Shown here piece after piece: positions 42,163-53,614 of a DNA stretch of 64,000 bases. Numbering within the stretch: position 1 is the first letter of the stretch; each line of letters begins with the position of its first letter. The notes beneath the pieces were generated by a model. The model saw nothing but the letters and a program-made list of their open reading frames with translations, had not been told where the DNA came from and did no database searches. The stretch is from contig JAOCZO010000008.1 in NCBI GenBank assembly GCA_026413255.1, positions 248,001-312,000 on the forward strand, read 5' to 3'. The DNA comes from Fereydounia khargensis (taxonomy: Eukaryota; Basidiomycota; Ustilaginomycetes; Urocystidales; Fereydouniaceae). Position numbers and translations under genes: made by a program.

Positions 42163-43300
42163 CTTGCCTTGGGAACCTGCTGCAGGCGGAACGGGAGGTC
42201 TGGTCGAGTGCCGTGCGTTGTTAAGTAGCTTGTCGTGATGGACTGGTGAATACCTGCTGAGTCGTGCGGGGGGTCGGCTGGCGCGTGGAGGTCCGTTCGG
42301 TCTCGCCACGCGCAACAAGTGACAGCTGGAAGGATCACTCTCCGCCAGCTGGAACAACACTTGAAACAGATCGGCGAAAGGGTGCCCGATCTCATCTGCC
42401 CGATGCTCCTTGTGATGTCCCGATCGTTTGGTTGGTGATCTTTCCCTCGACGATAAGGCACACTGCAAACTGGTCATGACGAGCTCGCATGTCCGTGATC
42501 ACCTAGAGTGTTGCTATCGGAACGTATAGAAGCCGTAGCATATTCACTTCCAAAGATTTCGTTGTCAAGCCATGGCGTCTGGTCACTGAACGTGTATGTC
42601 GTCGTGATGACATACCTTGCAATATCAGGACTCAATTACATGGTCACATGCGTTCCCATTTGCACTCGTATCATTTATTCTACCAATTATTTTCTCCTAT
42701 TTTTTTTAAGCATGGTAATTGCTATAGGGTCTTGACTCGAGCTCTCTGGCGATGATTTACAGTAGTTGCGTAGCCCTAAGAGGAACAGCGGTGTGGCCAG
42801 TCGGTCAAATGAGATGAGATGTGTCCCATCTGGTCCTGCGAAAAAGCTGGCGCCCGGACGAAGGACTGACGCGCATGTGTGCCCTGCGAATTCACTGTGA
42901 GCTGGGCGAATAGGGTAGCGTGGGTCCTATCGATCCCATGGCAGCCTCAGGCCGAAAGAGAGTGCGAAGAGAAGCAGCGATGCACGGACAGACCAGGACA
43001 CACACAATATTGAAGCGACAGACAAAAGTGATTCGTGGGTTTATGCCTTGTGTTGCATAGCTGCTGGCGCCCTGTGTGATCGCCGTGGTAAAGGTAGTAG
43101 TAGTACAAGGATAGACACAAAAGGGTAGAAAACAACACGACTACAGAGATAGAGAGGATGGGAGAGGAAAGCTGCGCAACGTAGAGCGCAAGCAATAGAG
43201 TGCGCGTACAGGCCCGGAGAGCGGCCTGCCTCTATTGAACGCGTCACTGCAACGGCCTAGAAACAGAATACCGAAGCAGTTGAAACATCCGTCAGGATGC
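42163..43300. other. Intergenic region between SCYL2-like gene and histone H2A
   Basis: 1.1 kb between the start of the SCYL2-like gene and the 3' end of H2A (both minus strand). It holds an A/T-rich section at 42640-42730 with a T8 run and a TACAGTA site at 42758-42764. An ACGCGT box lies at 43239-43244 beyond the H2A stop. No gene is seen. Confidence 0.5.
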
Positions 43301-43788
<488 letters not shown>

Positions 43789-44148
43789 TGTTGCTAATAG
43801 AATGTGAGGGGTTGAGGAGGGAAAGACCTTGAAGGCTTGAAGATAGGGTTGACTTTGGGATTCAGAGGAGGGGGATGGGCGAGAACTGAATGCGAGCTAT
43901 GAGGGTTTTATGAGACGAAGGGGATCAACTGGCCAGCAACTGCTACGGGACACTGGCCGTTGGCTGCTCACGGCACGGCGTGCGGAAGGGGGGCGCGACG
44001 CGCAGCTGCAGAAGTGGAGTTAGAAGCGCAGCGCAGAACCACACGCACACGGATAGTCAGTCCACCTTGGCCAAGAGCGGCATGATTTTCATTATTTTCG
44101 GGGGGGAATTGCTTCTGATCCTTTGGCGTGTGTGATCCGAGAAGAAAC

Positions 44149-44172
44149 GGGGTGACGTTCCAGCGTCACCCC
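44149..44172. promoter_or_regulatory. Spaced palindrome GGGGTGACG-N6-CGTCACCCC near H2A
   Basis: Perfect 9-base arms separated by TTCCAG. The element lies about 360 bases upstream of the H2A ATG. The half-site is identical to that of the 44630 palindrome, which suggests one dimeric binding protein for both. Confidence 0.6.
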
Positions 44173-44629
44173 TAAAGTCACCCTCCATTTTTATGCGAGC
44201 ACAGTCCCAATAATCATTCACCATCCACACCGCCCGATGATGTATGCTCTACGAACTGAACCTGCGTTGACGCTATCCTACAGAGCCCCTATGGCTGTCT
44301 GTGTGACAGGCCTGCCTAGGAGTTCCGTGTCGAACTCACGTCGACCGACTCTGCATCCGAGAATCCCATCTGCTGTCCACGTAGCCCTACGAGATGCTGA
44401 CAGTGACACCGTCGCCCAACTACTCGAGAACAATGAATCCTTGCCATGTTCATCTGTGACCTCACAGTAGAACCTTGACCCTGGTTAGTCCCCCTGATTA
44501 GGAATTCGAAACGAGGACTGTTCTCTAATGGCGACTGTGTCCGTTATGGTAGGATGTAGGCCTAAATGTTCGAAACTGTGGGTAGTTGACAAGGGCGGTT
44601 GAGGTGGTGGACATAGGATCTGGATTTGA

Positions 44630-44645
44630 GGGTGACGCGTCACCC
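44630..44645. promoter_or_regulatory. Perfect 16-base palindrome GGGTGACGCGTCACCC near H2B
   Basis: About 390 bases upstream of the H2B ATG. Its centre is ACGCGT, the MluI cell-cycle box bound by MBF-type factors in ascomycete yeasts at G1/S genes. The flanks match the half-sites of the 44149 element. Confidence 0.6.
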
Positions 44646-45035
44646 CGAATACAATGTCGAGTGCGTGTGCATCAACCACGCTAGCGGAATGAGACTCCAA
44701 CCCAGCGCCAAAAAATGGCGGTCCGCATCATTTCGGCCATTGTCCCAACGCGGTGGCCAGACGCGATTGATTGTACATGCAGCAAAGCTGCAGGCTGCGT
44801 GCAAGTCCCTGTGCTAAACGCGCCTCGCGGCTGCCGTGGGTGATGTGTTTCCGTCTTGGGCTCTGCAACTGAGCCATCGCGTTGCCCATCCAGCCAAATG
44901 ACTGCCAGTAGGCGACGTGCGCCCAATACACTTATAACTCATCCAGTCTTGCCTCTCGACCTTACCCTCCTTCTCTCCGACCCCAACACAGCACTCCTCA
45001 ACTTCATTCTTCGTTGAACACATCAAGTTATCACC

Positions 45036-45546
45036 ATGCCTCCCAAGCCCGCTGAGAAGAAGCCCTCCTCCACCGCCGGTAAGGCCCCCGCCTCGTCCGC
45101 TGGCAAGGCCCCTGCCTCGGAGGCTGCCAAGAAGACCTCCAAGGCCCCCGCCAAGTCTGGCGAGAAGAAGAAGGCGACCAAGGTCCGCAAGGAGACCTAC
45201 TCGACCTACATCTACCGTGTCCTCAAGCAGGTTCACCCTGACACTGGTATCTCGAACAAGGCCATGGCCAGTGAGTACCCAATCAGAAACGTATACAGTG
45301 CACGAACTTCGTTGCATCTAACCACGCCGTCACTCCTCTTTTCCAACAGTTCTCAACTCGTTCGTTCAGGACATCTTTGAGCGCATCGCTTCCGAGGCCT
45401 CGAAGCTTGCTTCCTACAACAAGAAGAGCACCATCTCTTCGCGAGAGATCCAGACTGCTGTCCGTCTTATCCTTCCCGGAGAGCTGTCCAAGCACGCCAT
45501 CTCTGAGGGTACCAAGTCGGTCACCAAGTTCTCGAGCTCCAAGTAA
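45036..45546 (+). CDS. HTB1: Histone H2B
   Basis: Two exons, 45036-45270 and 45350-45546, with a 79-nt GT-CAG intron; 143 residues. The N-terminal tail is Lys/Ala/Pro-rich ([20 protein letters not shown], containing two close copies of GKAPAS). The fold is canonical: [78 protein letters not shown], ending SVTKFSSSK. The lysine in the C-terminal helix (VTKFSSSK) corresponds to the Bre1 ubiquitination site in yeasts. It pairs with H2A in the nucleosome and is divergent from the H2A gene. Confidence 0.98.
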
Positions 45547-46143
45547 GCCCGCGGGTCCTTGGGTATACACTCCCTGTCAGCGGACAGCCGAGTCCATGAT
45601 AGCCACTTAGGGCACAGGACACGGGCGTCAGTTGGCGAACTCCTATCATCTTCCTCCACGCTTTATTCCACCTTTCGGCCGTGTTGTATCTCTTCCGTGT
45701 ACTTTTATACTCACAGCGCTAGCTTCGTCATCTCAGATACATCCAGCAGCAATCTGAGCTCTTCGGATAATCATCAATGTGTCGATTGTGATGTGTTCTC
45801 TTGTGGCTCTGTACTGCGGGTACTGATCTATGCCGCGAGGGATTTTGTGGAGCAAGTTGAGCTATGAGTGAGTGATTGATTTCAGCTGAGACTGGCCTTT
45901 TTTTCCCGTCACACTTGGAGAGCCATCTTTGTTCGTCCCTTGGGAGAAATGGTACAGATCTTTCTTGATGGATATGGGGGATGCTCATCTGAAGATTGAG
46001 AGAGACGGGAGAAGGAAGCGCCCGATTGACATGGATCAATCTATGTCAAAAGAAGATCGAGGTCATTGCGGCTGCTAATAGTACACGGCGAGAAGGCAAA
46101 GGGAATGTAAGTGCGTTACGTGGTTCTGGTGACAAGACGACGG
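45547..46143. other. Convergent 3' regions of H2B and VPS24
   Basis: 597 bases between two converging genes, containing their 3' untranslated regions. Locally A/T-richer; no motif or gene recognised. Confidence 0.5.
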
Positions 46144-47106
46144 CTAGCCCCGAAGGAGACCGTCCAAGGCATCTTGCATCCTCTGCATGTCACGCTCCTC
46201 CTCCTCTTCGTTTGCGCGGGGTTCTGGGATGCTGAGGTCTGGTAGATTGTCTGTCGTGCTTGCTTGACCGAGTTTGCCTGCAAGATGAAGGGTTACACCG
46301 AGTCGGTGAGCAAGCGTCTCTTTGACTGCGCAAGCTGCTGATGTCAGGTGTGTTGTACTTACCGTCTGTGAGGTCGTACAAGACCTTGTCAACTTCGCCC
46401 TGCGCTTCTTCTTCCATCTCGTCTTCGTCCTCCCCGAGAACGCCGGAATCAAGAGTGTCTTCCATCATTTCCTCCATAATACCAGCCTGGTAGCGTGAAA
46501 GTCGGGTTGACAAATGGGAACAGATCAGATGACGGCAGATAGTCAAGGCGATGGAGTTTCAGGAGAACAAGGGTACGTACCTTGGTCATTTCCATGCTCA
46601 TCTCCCTCATGACTTTGGAAACTTCCGGGAGCTTGATGAGCTGGTTGGATAGCTTCATGATTTCGGTGGATTTTTGCATGCTCCCTGTCACCTTGTACAT
46701 GGCTAGCTGATGCTGCAGCTGCATGTTGATGCTGTTGAGGCGCGCTTTGCTGAGTGTGAGGCGATTCTTCTGCTTGTTGGCCCGCACGACTTCCCTCGCG
46801 AGGACCTTAGCGTTTTTAACATCTCCCTTCTTGGCTAGCTTTTTGATCTCTGACTTGGTCTTTGACGTGCCCTGGTCGATTTGTCGGATCTCGCGATCGA
46901 GCGCCCGCTGTTCTGATCGCAGCTGTGATTGTACCGCCTTGACGCGCTCTGTACATGGTGGAAGACGAGAGTAGGGTGAGTCTCCCGTATCAAAGGATGC
47001 TAGCCGGCTATAGGTGACAGTGGAGGTTGGATGTCAACTACGGGACGGACTGGAAGCACTCACCCTCTTGGGTAGGCCCAAAGATGAACTTGGACACAGC
47101 CTGCAT
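46144..47106 (-). CDS. VPS24: ESCRT-III subunit VPS24 (CHMP3)
   Basis: Four exons: 47064-47106, 46581-46948, 46363-46486 and 46144-46277; introns of 115, 94 and 85 nt, all GT-CAG; 222 residues. The start MQAVSKFIFGPTQEERVKAV aligns with yeast Vps24 (MDYIKKAIWGPDPKEQ). The basic core helices follow (KKLAKKGDVKNAKVLAREVV, RANKQKNRL). The diagnostic Vps24/CHMP3 segment is MEMTKAGIMEEMMEDTLDSG and then EVDKVLYDLTDGKLGQ. The acidic C-terminus ends RMQDALDGLLRG, a MIM-type leucine pattern for Vps4 MIT-domain binding. It caps Snf7 filaments at endosomes during multivesicular body formation. All splice joins restore conserved sequence. Confidence 0.94.
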
Positions 47107-47470
47107 GATATTGGGGATTGCCCGAGCCTTGATGAAAGTCTTGAATGATAGTGCCAAGGAAGTAGATAAGAATGGGCAGGGTGCGGTTATGGCTATGAGG
47201 GGGCGGATGGCTTGTTCGAATGCTGAGTCTGATATGGAGTAACGTAATGTGGAGAGAAGAGGAAGCGGGCAGTGGCACTGTGCCTCAACGAGTTGGTGGT
47301 AGGTGCGGCATTCGATCACTGGAGGGGAGTTACTGGGCCACACTCCTCCCTCCACTTGAAGGGTCGACGCGCCAAATTCAGCTCAAAGGGGTGGGTTGGC
47401 TTGGACTGGTAGAAATGGGTTTGGAATTCTCGACATGGGCTCCTCTCAAACCCAGCCAGCAAACTCTGTC

Positions 47471-47500
47471 TGATACTGTCTGATACTGTCTGATACTGTT
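47471..47500 (+). repeat. TGATACTGTC decamer, three tandem copies
   Basis: Three head-to-tail copies; the last ends TT instead of TC. The core TACTGT is shared with the dispersed TACTGTA motif. Confidence 0.9.
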
Positions 47501-47930
47501 CTCCAACATGTTGCGTACTGAGACTACCAGCTTCGGCCCTTGCTATCAAGGTCAGTACTCCTGAATAGCGATAACAGCGACAGGCCAGACTGCGAGCATA
47601 CGTCATCAACCCGAGTCGTTGCTGGATAGACATGACAATGGGAGCGAGGGCTACTTCTGCAGGTGCAAACCATAGTACAAATACATCGCTTCAAGATGGA
47701 CATGGCAGCAGCAACAATCTGTCTTGTCCTCTGCGGCCTCGTCAACAATGAGTATCTTTGATGACGACTGGCACACAGAGACAGTCATTGAAGGGTTTGA
47801 CGCCCAAAAAGCCTTAGGCTCGGGGAAAGGCGGTAAACCAAGGTGTCTGTGAGTGGGCGTATATTACTGTACGCTGCGCCAAGACGACAAGCAGCTGGCG
47901 GCTGAATCCGCAGCCGGAGTTGTAGTACAA

Positions 47931-47947
47931 TACTGTACTGTACAGTA
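47931..47947. repeat. TACTGTACTGTACAGTA palindromic pentamer array
   Basis: Identical 17-mer to the one at 34690-34706, flanked by TACAA and TATGG degenerate pentamers. It lies about 820 bases upstream of the VPS24 ATG. Confidence 0.95.
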
Positions 47948-50197
47948 TGGTATTGTAAAGTGTTGCATGTGTCTGTCCGGGATGGGGACATGATCGACAG
48001 GGTCCTGCCGTAATGAGACTCAGGTGTGCCGCTCTGGGCTGGGCATGGCTTCAACACACAGAGAACATTCCTGACGCACACGCGAGCTTTCAATCTCGCG
48101 ACGACGCGCACACGAACGAGCAAGAAACCAACCCCGCGCGGCTGGCTGACTGGCTGGTTGGCTGGCTCACACACTCGTATCAACCCAGCCAAGTCCAGCC
48201 CCACGTTGCTAGTCTTGCAACCGAAGTGAGGCGCAGTTGGCGGACCTTGACCGAATTGCATCGCGTCCACGTAGTCGAGCTTCGGGGACAAACACTGCTG
48301 CCGGGTGTGTCGATCGCACCAGCATCCAGCAACGGCGAATGGAGCCACAACCGGGTCCGGCCACGCCTGCTCACTCACACCGATACCGCATGGCCGGAAT
48401 GAGGAGACAAACCGACCGACAGAGGGACCAGGCCCAAAGTGATGGAGAGATTTTTTATTTTATTTTTATTTATTTATTTTTTTCCAGGAAAAAACGGTCG
48501 GGATGGAGGAAGGGTCGACATGCATTGGAACCAACTGCGGAGCTGCGTGCCTACCGCTGATCTGCCCCTTGCAGCCGAACAGTCGTGAGTGAATTGAGAT
48601 CCACAGGCCTCGCGCTTCATTTGCCTTGCCTTGGCCTGGGCTGGCCTGGCCTGGCCTGTCTTGCTTTCCGTCCGGACCACCTAAGCGCCCCAAGATGGTG
48701 AAATGGGGGTTGTCCTGGAGCAGCACGACCGCCATTCAGCCAAACAAGCTCTTCAGCCCGTCCATTCCTCCATCCGTCGTCCAAGTTGGAGTGGTGCAGT
48801 GATACCAAGCGGGTACGGGCTGCATCGGCTGGCTGCGTTGACTGGCGCACAGGTGTACGGTATCAGGGAAGCGCAGCCAGAACAATAAATGTGCGAATGC
48901 TGCCTTGATGACTCCCGTACCGTGCTCAAGCGTGCTCTGCTCTGCGCTAGCGTTGCCCAACGCGCCAACACCTGATTTTGGAATCAATTTTTGGCGCTCT
49001 GTTCTCGCGTCGGAGGCAGGACCCAACGCACGCAGCTGCAACACGATGCAGGTTCGAGAGGAGCGCACGCACAAGGACAAGCGCACATCCTGTCCACTCC
49101 GCACGCAGCACACGCTGCACACGCTGCACACTCAGCGCACACCTGGCCACCCTCGTGCCGAGCAGAATGGCCACTTCTCATGTCGACCGGCTTGTTGCTC
49201 GGCTCGTTCTTGGTCTCCCTCGGACAGGCCACCCCTTACCTGTCGAGAATCTGCATGCCACACTCCCAGCCCTCAGTCTTTGCACACTGAATCATGTTTC
49301 TTAACCCGCCCCTCCCTGCCCCTTGCCCTTCCCCTCCCCCCCATCTACTGTACCGGACAGCATTCTCCTCGACTTGCCAAGCTGGTCCAGGCCGGGAGCC
49401 ACACGGAAGTCTGCCAGACCACGCACTCCTGCGTCGCTTCGTCCTCCTCCTCCACGTCCTCCTCCATACCACCCGCAGCCAAACCTCAGCGTCTCTTACA
49501 CCGCACGTCGCCTCCCCTCTTCGGCTCCTACCGTCCCTTGCGCCGCGAACGTCCCTCGCCCCGCAAGACCAGCATTGCATATCACATCACATTCGCCTTC
49601 TTCTTTGCCGTCCACACCAACTTGAGCCAGTCCTTTGGCGATCAGTTTTCCCATTTTAGAGCCTTCTGCCCGTCGGTACGCCAGGGACACCGACCTGCAG
49701 CATTCACATCATCCTGCTCGCGCTCCGCTCTGCCTCGGTCTCACCTGCATCAGCCACAACAAGCCTCGACCTGCCAAACGCGACAGCACAATACCTAACC
49801 CCGGACCAACTTGTCTCACCTCGTCCTCGTGGTTTCAGGATCTTCTTACCCTACCACATCCACCGACCATTCACCTCTGAAATGGGACGAATGCTCTATC
49901 TGCCAAGATCTAGATTTAGCAACAGCATCTCCCTCTGAACGGCAACACCCCAAGCTCATATCATATACCTGCTCCAATCCATCTTATTGATATCCTATCA
50001 GTCGCAATACCCAACTGAGTCGAGCTCTGGACATTGTTCTAAGCCGGCAAAGGCCTCTCTACAAAACACAAGAAATCTTCGGCTTTCAAGCTTGATGACC
50101 TCAAGCTCAAAGGGCACCAGCGCATTTGTCAATCCGATCTGATCAAGCGGCAAGACACCGAAACAAACTGAAGCACCACTCGGGAGCACACAGACCA

Positions 50198-53100
50198 ATG
50201 CCAGCGGTAGCAATGCGACACCCCTATGCGGCATCCTATGCCGAGTCAGAAGCTCACGAGAACGAAACGTTTGAAATGATGACCGCCTCGGCCTCCAACA
50301 ACAAGACACTAGAGCTCGCCCGGGCGGTGGACCGCCAAGCAGCCGCTGATGTCCCTTCCTTCCGGCCTCCCTCAGGCTGGTCCGATCAGACAGGCACCGC
50401 CGATGTCATCTGGCATGGAAGTGGATCTCGCCAGAGCACCCTCCACGAAGACCAGTTTTCGGACGCAGAGAGTTGGGACATGCACTCAAGTGAAACTCCA
50501 ATCCTCGACGCGGATGCTCCCCAAGCTTTCGGGGGCCACACACGCGTCACTAGCATCGGAAGCTCCATCTTTGCAGGACGTGGAGCCAAAGCATCAGAGA
50601 GGAAGCGCAAAGGTCCTCCACCTCCATTGCCAAACCTTCCCAATGAGCACCTCACAGCGGTCCAGAGTCCTGTCTCGCTCGCCTTGGCAAGTCCTGCTAC
50701 CGACTACAGCGGGTTTGAGAGCGCAAGCCAGTACAGTGCAGCTGAGGATAGGTTTGAGCCAAGAACTGAAATCAGCAATGTCACCATCGAGGGCTCAACT
50801 GCCCGAGTAGACGAGTGGGACATGGCGCGGTCCGAGACAATCACTGCGTTACCTCAGCTGGCTCAGATCCCCTCCAGAAACTCATCCAGGTCCGAACAAA
50901 CCACGACGAACGCGACTGGCGAGGATACCGTATCCGATCCTGTACGACGACCCTCGCTGCCAAGTAGCCAGCTCGACGAGACGCCACCCGTTCCTGCTCT
51001 CAAAGAGACCCAATTGCAGGGCTTGGGCGTCGACACATCCTATGAGGAAACAGCGAGGAAGTTGTCGGCCAACTCAGCGAACCGGCCGCGGCCGGAGAGG
51101 CCTACCAAGAATCGCCGTCAACGCGATCGCTCTCCCATCCTCTCTTACGCCGGTGGTGCAGAAGAAGAGGAAAAGAAGCTTGCAGCACTCGGCGATAGCC
51201 ACGAGGACCTTCGGCACATGAGCACGCTCGGGCCAAAGCTCAAGAAGAATTCGCCCGCGCCCTGGGAGCTAGATGAAGATGCTTTCCAGGCTCAGCCGCG
51301 TTCCTCACTTCGTGATGCCCTGAGGGGCAGCAATGACGGCTTTGAAAAGCCCTTTGTGAGATTCAAAAGCCGTCCCTCAATCGACAGCCAGTCGGTCTCA
51401 GGCGCTACGCGCTACGCAAGTGCCTTGCCTGCTTCAAGTTCGAGCAAGGCTATTCCTTCTTCCTTGGAGCAGGAAATTTTGATGAACGAGGATCTCAGTG
51501 CACAAGCACCCTCGCAGCGATCTCGATCCAAGAGTGTCTCGAGCAGTGCCGCAGGCATGCTCAAGGGTCTTGGTCTGGCGTCTTCGGCCGGTCCAGCCAA
51601 CAAGAAATCCAAGTTCGCGAAAGCATTTGGACTCGGACGAGACGACCGCAAGACGAACAACTCGTTCGAGGCCCCGCCTCTTCCAACCGGCTCAAACATA
51701 TCTCACTTTGCTTCTTCACGGGACAACTCTGGAAGCTTTGATGATCAGCCAGTATCGCCCTCATCCCGAGGTCCGCCAGTTGGTCCGCCCCCACCTAAAG
51801 AGACAGCTGAGCTCGTGGATGCCCTAGCTTCGGCGAATGGGAAATATGAGAATCAAGCTTATTCTCCTGCAGGAGCATCGGCTCGTCTCTCGACATCGCC
51901 CCGCCTTGGAGCTCGAGCTCTCCCGTACAAGAAGACCCACAATTTCCCACGTTCGCGCGAAAGCTCTGTCAACCCGAGCGGAAGCAAGGACAGTCAGCTC
52001 ATGGTATCACAAGGCTCACAGGGTACGCTGATTCCAGACAACCAGTCAAGCCCGAACCAAGCAGACCGAATGGCTTCGTCCACATTCGCGAACGGAGCTG
52101 CCGAGTCCTCAGAGTCTTCGACTCCGACAGCGAGACTCACCAGCTCGGGGTCACAGGGCCGATTCCCGACCGATCCAGAGCGTTCGTTCTCGGTTGGAAG
52201 CAACGGCATTGCAGCGGGATCCTTCCCAACCCCTGGGTCCCACGAAGGGGTCCAATACAAGCTCATTTCTCTCGAACAAGCTCGAGAGCAGGCCAAGATG
52301 AACCATGGAGTACCTGGTCTAGCCCCAGGAAATACCGGCTCGGTATCGCCTCATGTTGGATCAGAGCAGATTGCATCCATGAAAAACTCTCCCAGCATGA
52401 TGTCGTTCCGCTCCAATTCTGATGAGATGAGCCGTCTCAACAAAGGGGCAACCAATGATGTACCCGAATCAGCTGCTCCAGTGAAGAACCTCAAGAACAA
52501 AAAAAGCGGTTTCCTTAGGATGCTCAAGAAGGAGAGGACTGGCTCTACTGACGCCGAAGCACTTCCAACCAGCTCAAAAGGCTTCACTCCTAGTGATGGT
52601 CGGCCGGGACCTGCCGCCTCGGGGATGCCTTCCCTTTCCATTACTGGCTCTGGCGACGAAGACCAGCATGATACAGATTTTTCTACCATGCCTGCCTTGT
52701 CTTTGCGACCTGTGAGCTCCATCTTTTCCGGCTTTGGGCCCGAATTCCTGGATCCTGCGGTCGCCGAAGGACAGCAGGCACAAGCGGCGTCTTCCACCAC
52801 AGTTGGAGGTCTCTTGGCCCCGACCTCCCCGGCTATGACTTCGCGATCGCAAGAAAGCCCTCGTTCTTCTACAGGCGCTTCCTTTGGAGATGCTCAAGAG
52901 AGGCAGCGCTCTCCTCTTTTAACTTCGTCAGCAGTCAATGTGCGACCTCAGGTTCCACACATCTCGCCTACACCGCATTCTGCTTCTCTGCCTGGCCCGA
53001 AGGCGCCAAACTCAGCTGATAGCATGACAAGCGGCAAGATGTCGGCTTCCACAGCAAGCCGCATGCCAAGCTTGGACGCCGGTGGCAGCCTCAGTGAGGA

Positions 53101-53614
53101 AAATTCTCAATTTCACTCTCCTGCCACTTCGCCGATAACACCCTCTTTCCACGCGTCAGTCCAAGGCGACCTGAAGGACGTGAGGCGTGCGGGTGGGTCC
53201 AAGTCCTTGTCCTTGACCGTAGATGCGAGCGGTATGAATTCCTCGGAAGTGCGTGCTGATGGCGAGGCTGAGGTCGACTCAGATTTCGCGATTCCGGACA
53301 GCGTCCGGATTCGAGCGACTGAGATCGAGAAGCAAATCAAAGATCTCTCGCAAGAGCTCAACGAGCTTCGCTTAAGACACGTGGGATCCTTGTCCAAGCT
53401 CGAGTGGGCGCACGCTGCGACAGCGGCTAACGACCCGACGTCGGTGCAGGAATGTCCTTGCTGTGGCTGCGGCTGTGCAGAGCAGCGAAGGATGCAATCG
53501 CTAAACGAAGCGGCAGTTTTGAAAGGCGTCAGCGTTCTTGAACGCGGTCGAGCGCTGAAGCCTTCACCGAATCTCGGAAACACTGGCAAGTTTGGAGGAT
53601 ACACGAACCGTTGA
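50198..53614 (+). CDS. Ser-rich protein of unknown function with C-terminal coiled coil and Cys cluster (1,138 residues)
   Basis: Single exon. The ATG at 50198 (MPAVAMRHPYAASYAESEAH) is the first in-frame methionine; the frame opens 5' only through non-ATG codons. No family was recognised. The body is Ser/Pro/Gly-rich and probably disordered, with proline-rich patches (PPPPLPNLP ~147, GPPVGPPPPK ~528) that could bind SH3 domains. Short basic patches, KNKKSGFLRMLKKERTGS (~765-782) and NKKSKFAKAFGLGRDDRK (~467-484), could bind membranes or kinases. Near the C-terminus, VRIRATEIEKQIKDLSQELN (~1028-1050) is a coiled coil, followed by QECPCCGCGC (~1082), a tight Cys cluster, and a basic tail ending KFGGYTNR. 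A scaffold at the cell cortex would fit, but this is speculative. Confidence 0.8.
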   Translation: MPAVAMRHPYAASYAESEAHENETFEMMTASASNNKTLELARAVDRQAAADVPSFRPPSGWSDQTGTADVIWHGSGSRQSTLHEDQFSDAESWDMHSSETPILDADAPQAFGGHTRVTSIGSSIFAGRGAKASERKRKGPPPPLPNLPNEHLTAVQSPVSLALASPATDYSGFESASQYSAAEDRFEPRTEISNVTIEGSTARVDEWDMARSETITALPQLAQIPSRNSSRSEQTTTNATGEDTVSDPVRRPSLPSSQLDETPPVPALKETQLQGLGVDTSYEETARKLSANSANRPRPERPTKNRRQRDRSPILSYAGGAEEEEKKLAALGDSHEDLRHMSTLGPKLKKNSPAPWELDEDAFQAQPRSSLRDALRGSNDGFEKPFVRFKSRPSIDSQSVSGATRYASALPASSSSKAIPSSLEQEILMNEDLSAQAPSQRSRSKSVSSSAAGMLKGLGLASSAGPANKKSKFAKAFGLGRDDRKTNNSFEAPPLPTGSNISHFASSRDNSGSFDDQPVSPSSRGPPVGPPPPKETAELVDALASANGKYENQAYSPAGASARLSTSPRLGARALPYKKTHNFPRSRESSVNPSGSKDSQLMVSQGSQGTLIPDNQSSPNQADRMASSTFANGAAESSESSTPTARLTSSGSQGRFPTDPERSFSVGSNGIAAGSFPTPGSHEGVQYKLISLEQAREQAKMNHGVPGLAPGNTGSVSPHVGSEQIASMKNSPSMMSFRSNSDEMSRLNKGATNDVPESAAPVKNLKNKKSGFLRMLKKERTGSTDAEALPTSSKGFTPSDGRPGPAASGMPSLSITGSGDEDQHDTDFSTMPALSLRPVSSIFSGFGPEFLDPAVAEGQQAQAASSTTVGGLLAPTSPAMTSRSQESPRSSTGASFGDAQERQRSPLLTSSAVNVRPQVPHISPTPHSASLPGPKAPNSADSMTSGKMSASTASRMPSLDAGGSLSEENSQFHSPATSPITPSFHASVQGDLKDVRRAGGSKSLSLTVDASGMNSSEVRADGEAEVDSDFAIPDSVRIRATEIEKQIKDLSQELNELRLRHVGSLSKLEWAHAATAANDPTSVQECPCCGCGCAEQRRMQSLNEAAVLKGVSVLERGRALKPSPNLGNTGKFGGYTNR

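Larger units (their letters stand above)
43789..45035. promoter_or_regulatory. Shared H2A-H2B divergent promoter region
   Basis: 1,247 bases between the two histone start codons. Two palindromic elements with the same half-site, GGGTGACG/CGTCACCC, lie near each gene (listed separately), and a lone GTCACCC occurs at 44177-44183. TTATAACT near 44933-44940, about 100 bases before the H2B ATG, could be a TATA-like element. G-runs (GGGGGG near 44101) and a short leader with CACTCCTCAACTTC-type sequence before the H2B ATG are also seen. No coding region is supported. Confidence 0.7.
47107..50197. other. Long gene-free region upstream of VPS24 and of the 1,138-residue gene
   Basis: 3.1 kb between divergent starts. 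Seen: TGATACTGTC in three tandem copies (47471-47500), a TACTG array at 47931-47947, further TACTGTA sites at 47865 and 49346, (GGCCT)n-like sequence at 48630-48660, an A/T-rich stretch at 48451-48490 (TTTATTTTATTTTT) and CGCTGCACA repeats at 49104-49135. From 49300 the plus strand is C/T-rich up to the next gene. Open frames of up to ~297 codons around 48905-49798 are low-complexity Ser/Pro/Arg/His text without motif; judged non-coding leader. Confidence 0.5.

Noticed and set aside
43239-43244. Isolated ACGCGT boxes as MBF sites (also near 6835, 12962, 26731, 53151, 54957, 58304)
   Set aside because: ACGCGT is expected about 15 times in this window; only the copy within the 16-base palindrome at 44630 has extra support.
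48905-49798. Open frame of about 297 codons upstream of the 1,138-residue gene
   Set aside because: Translation is low-complexity Ser/Pro/His/Arg text from C/T-rich leader DNA and shows no family; parallel frames are also open.
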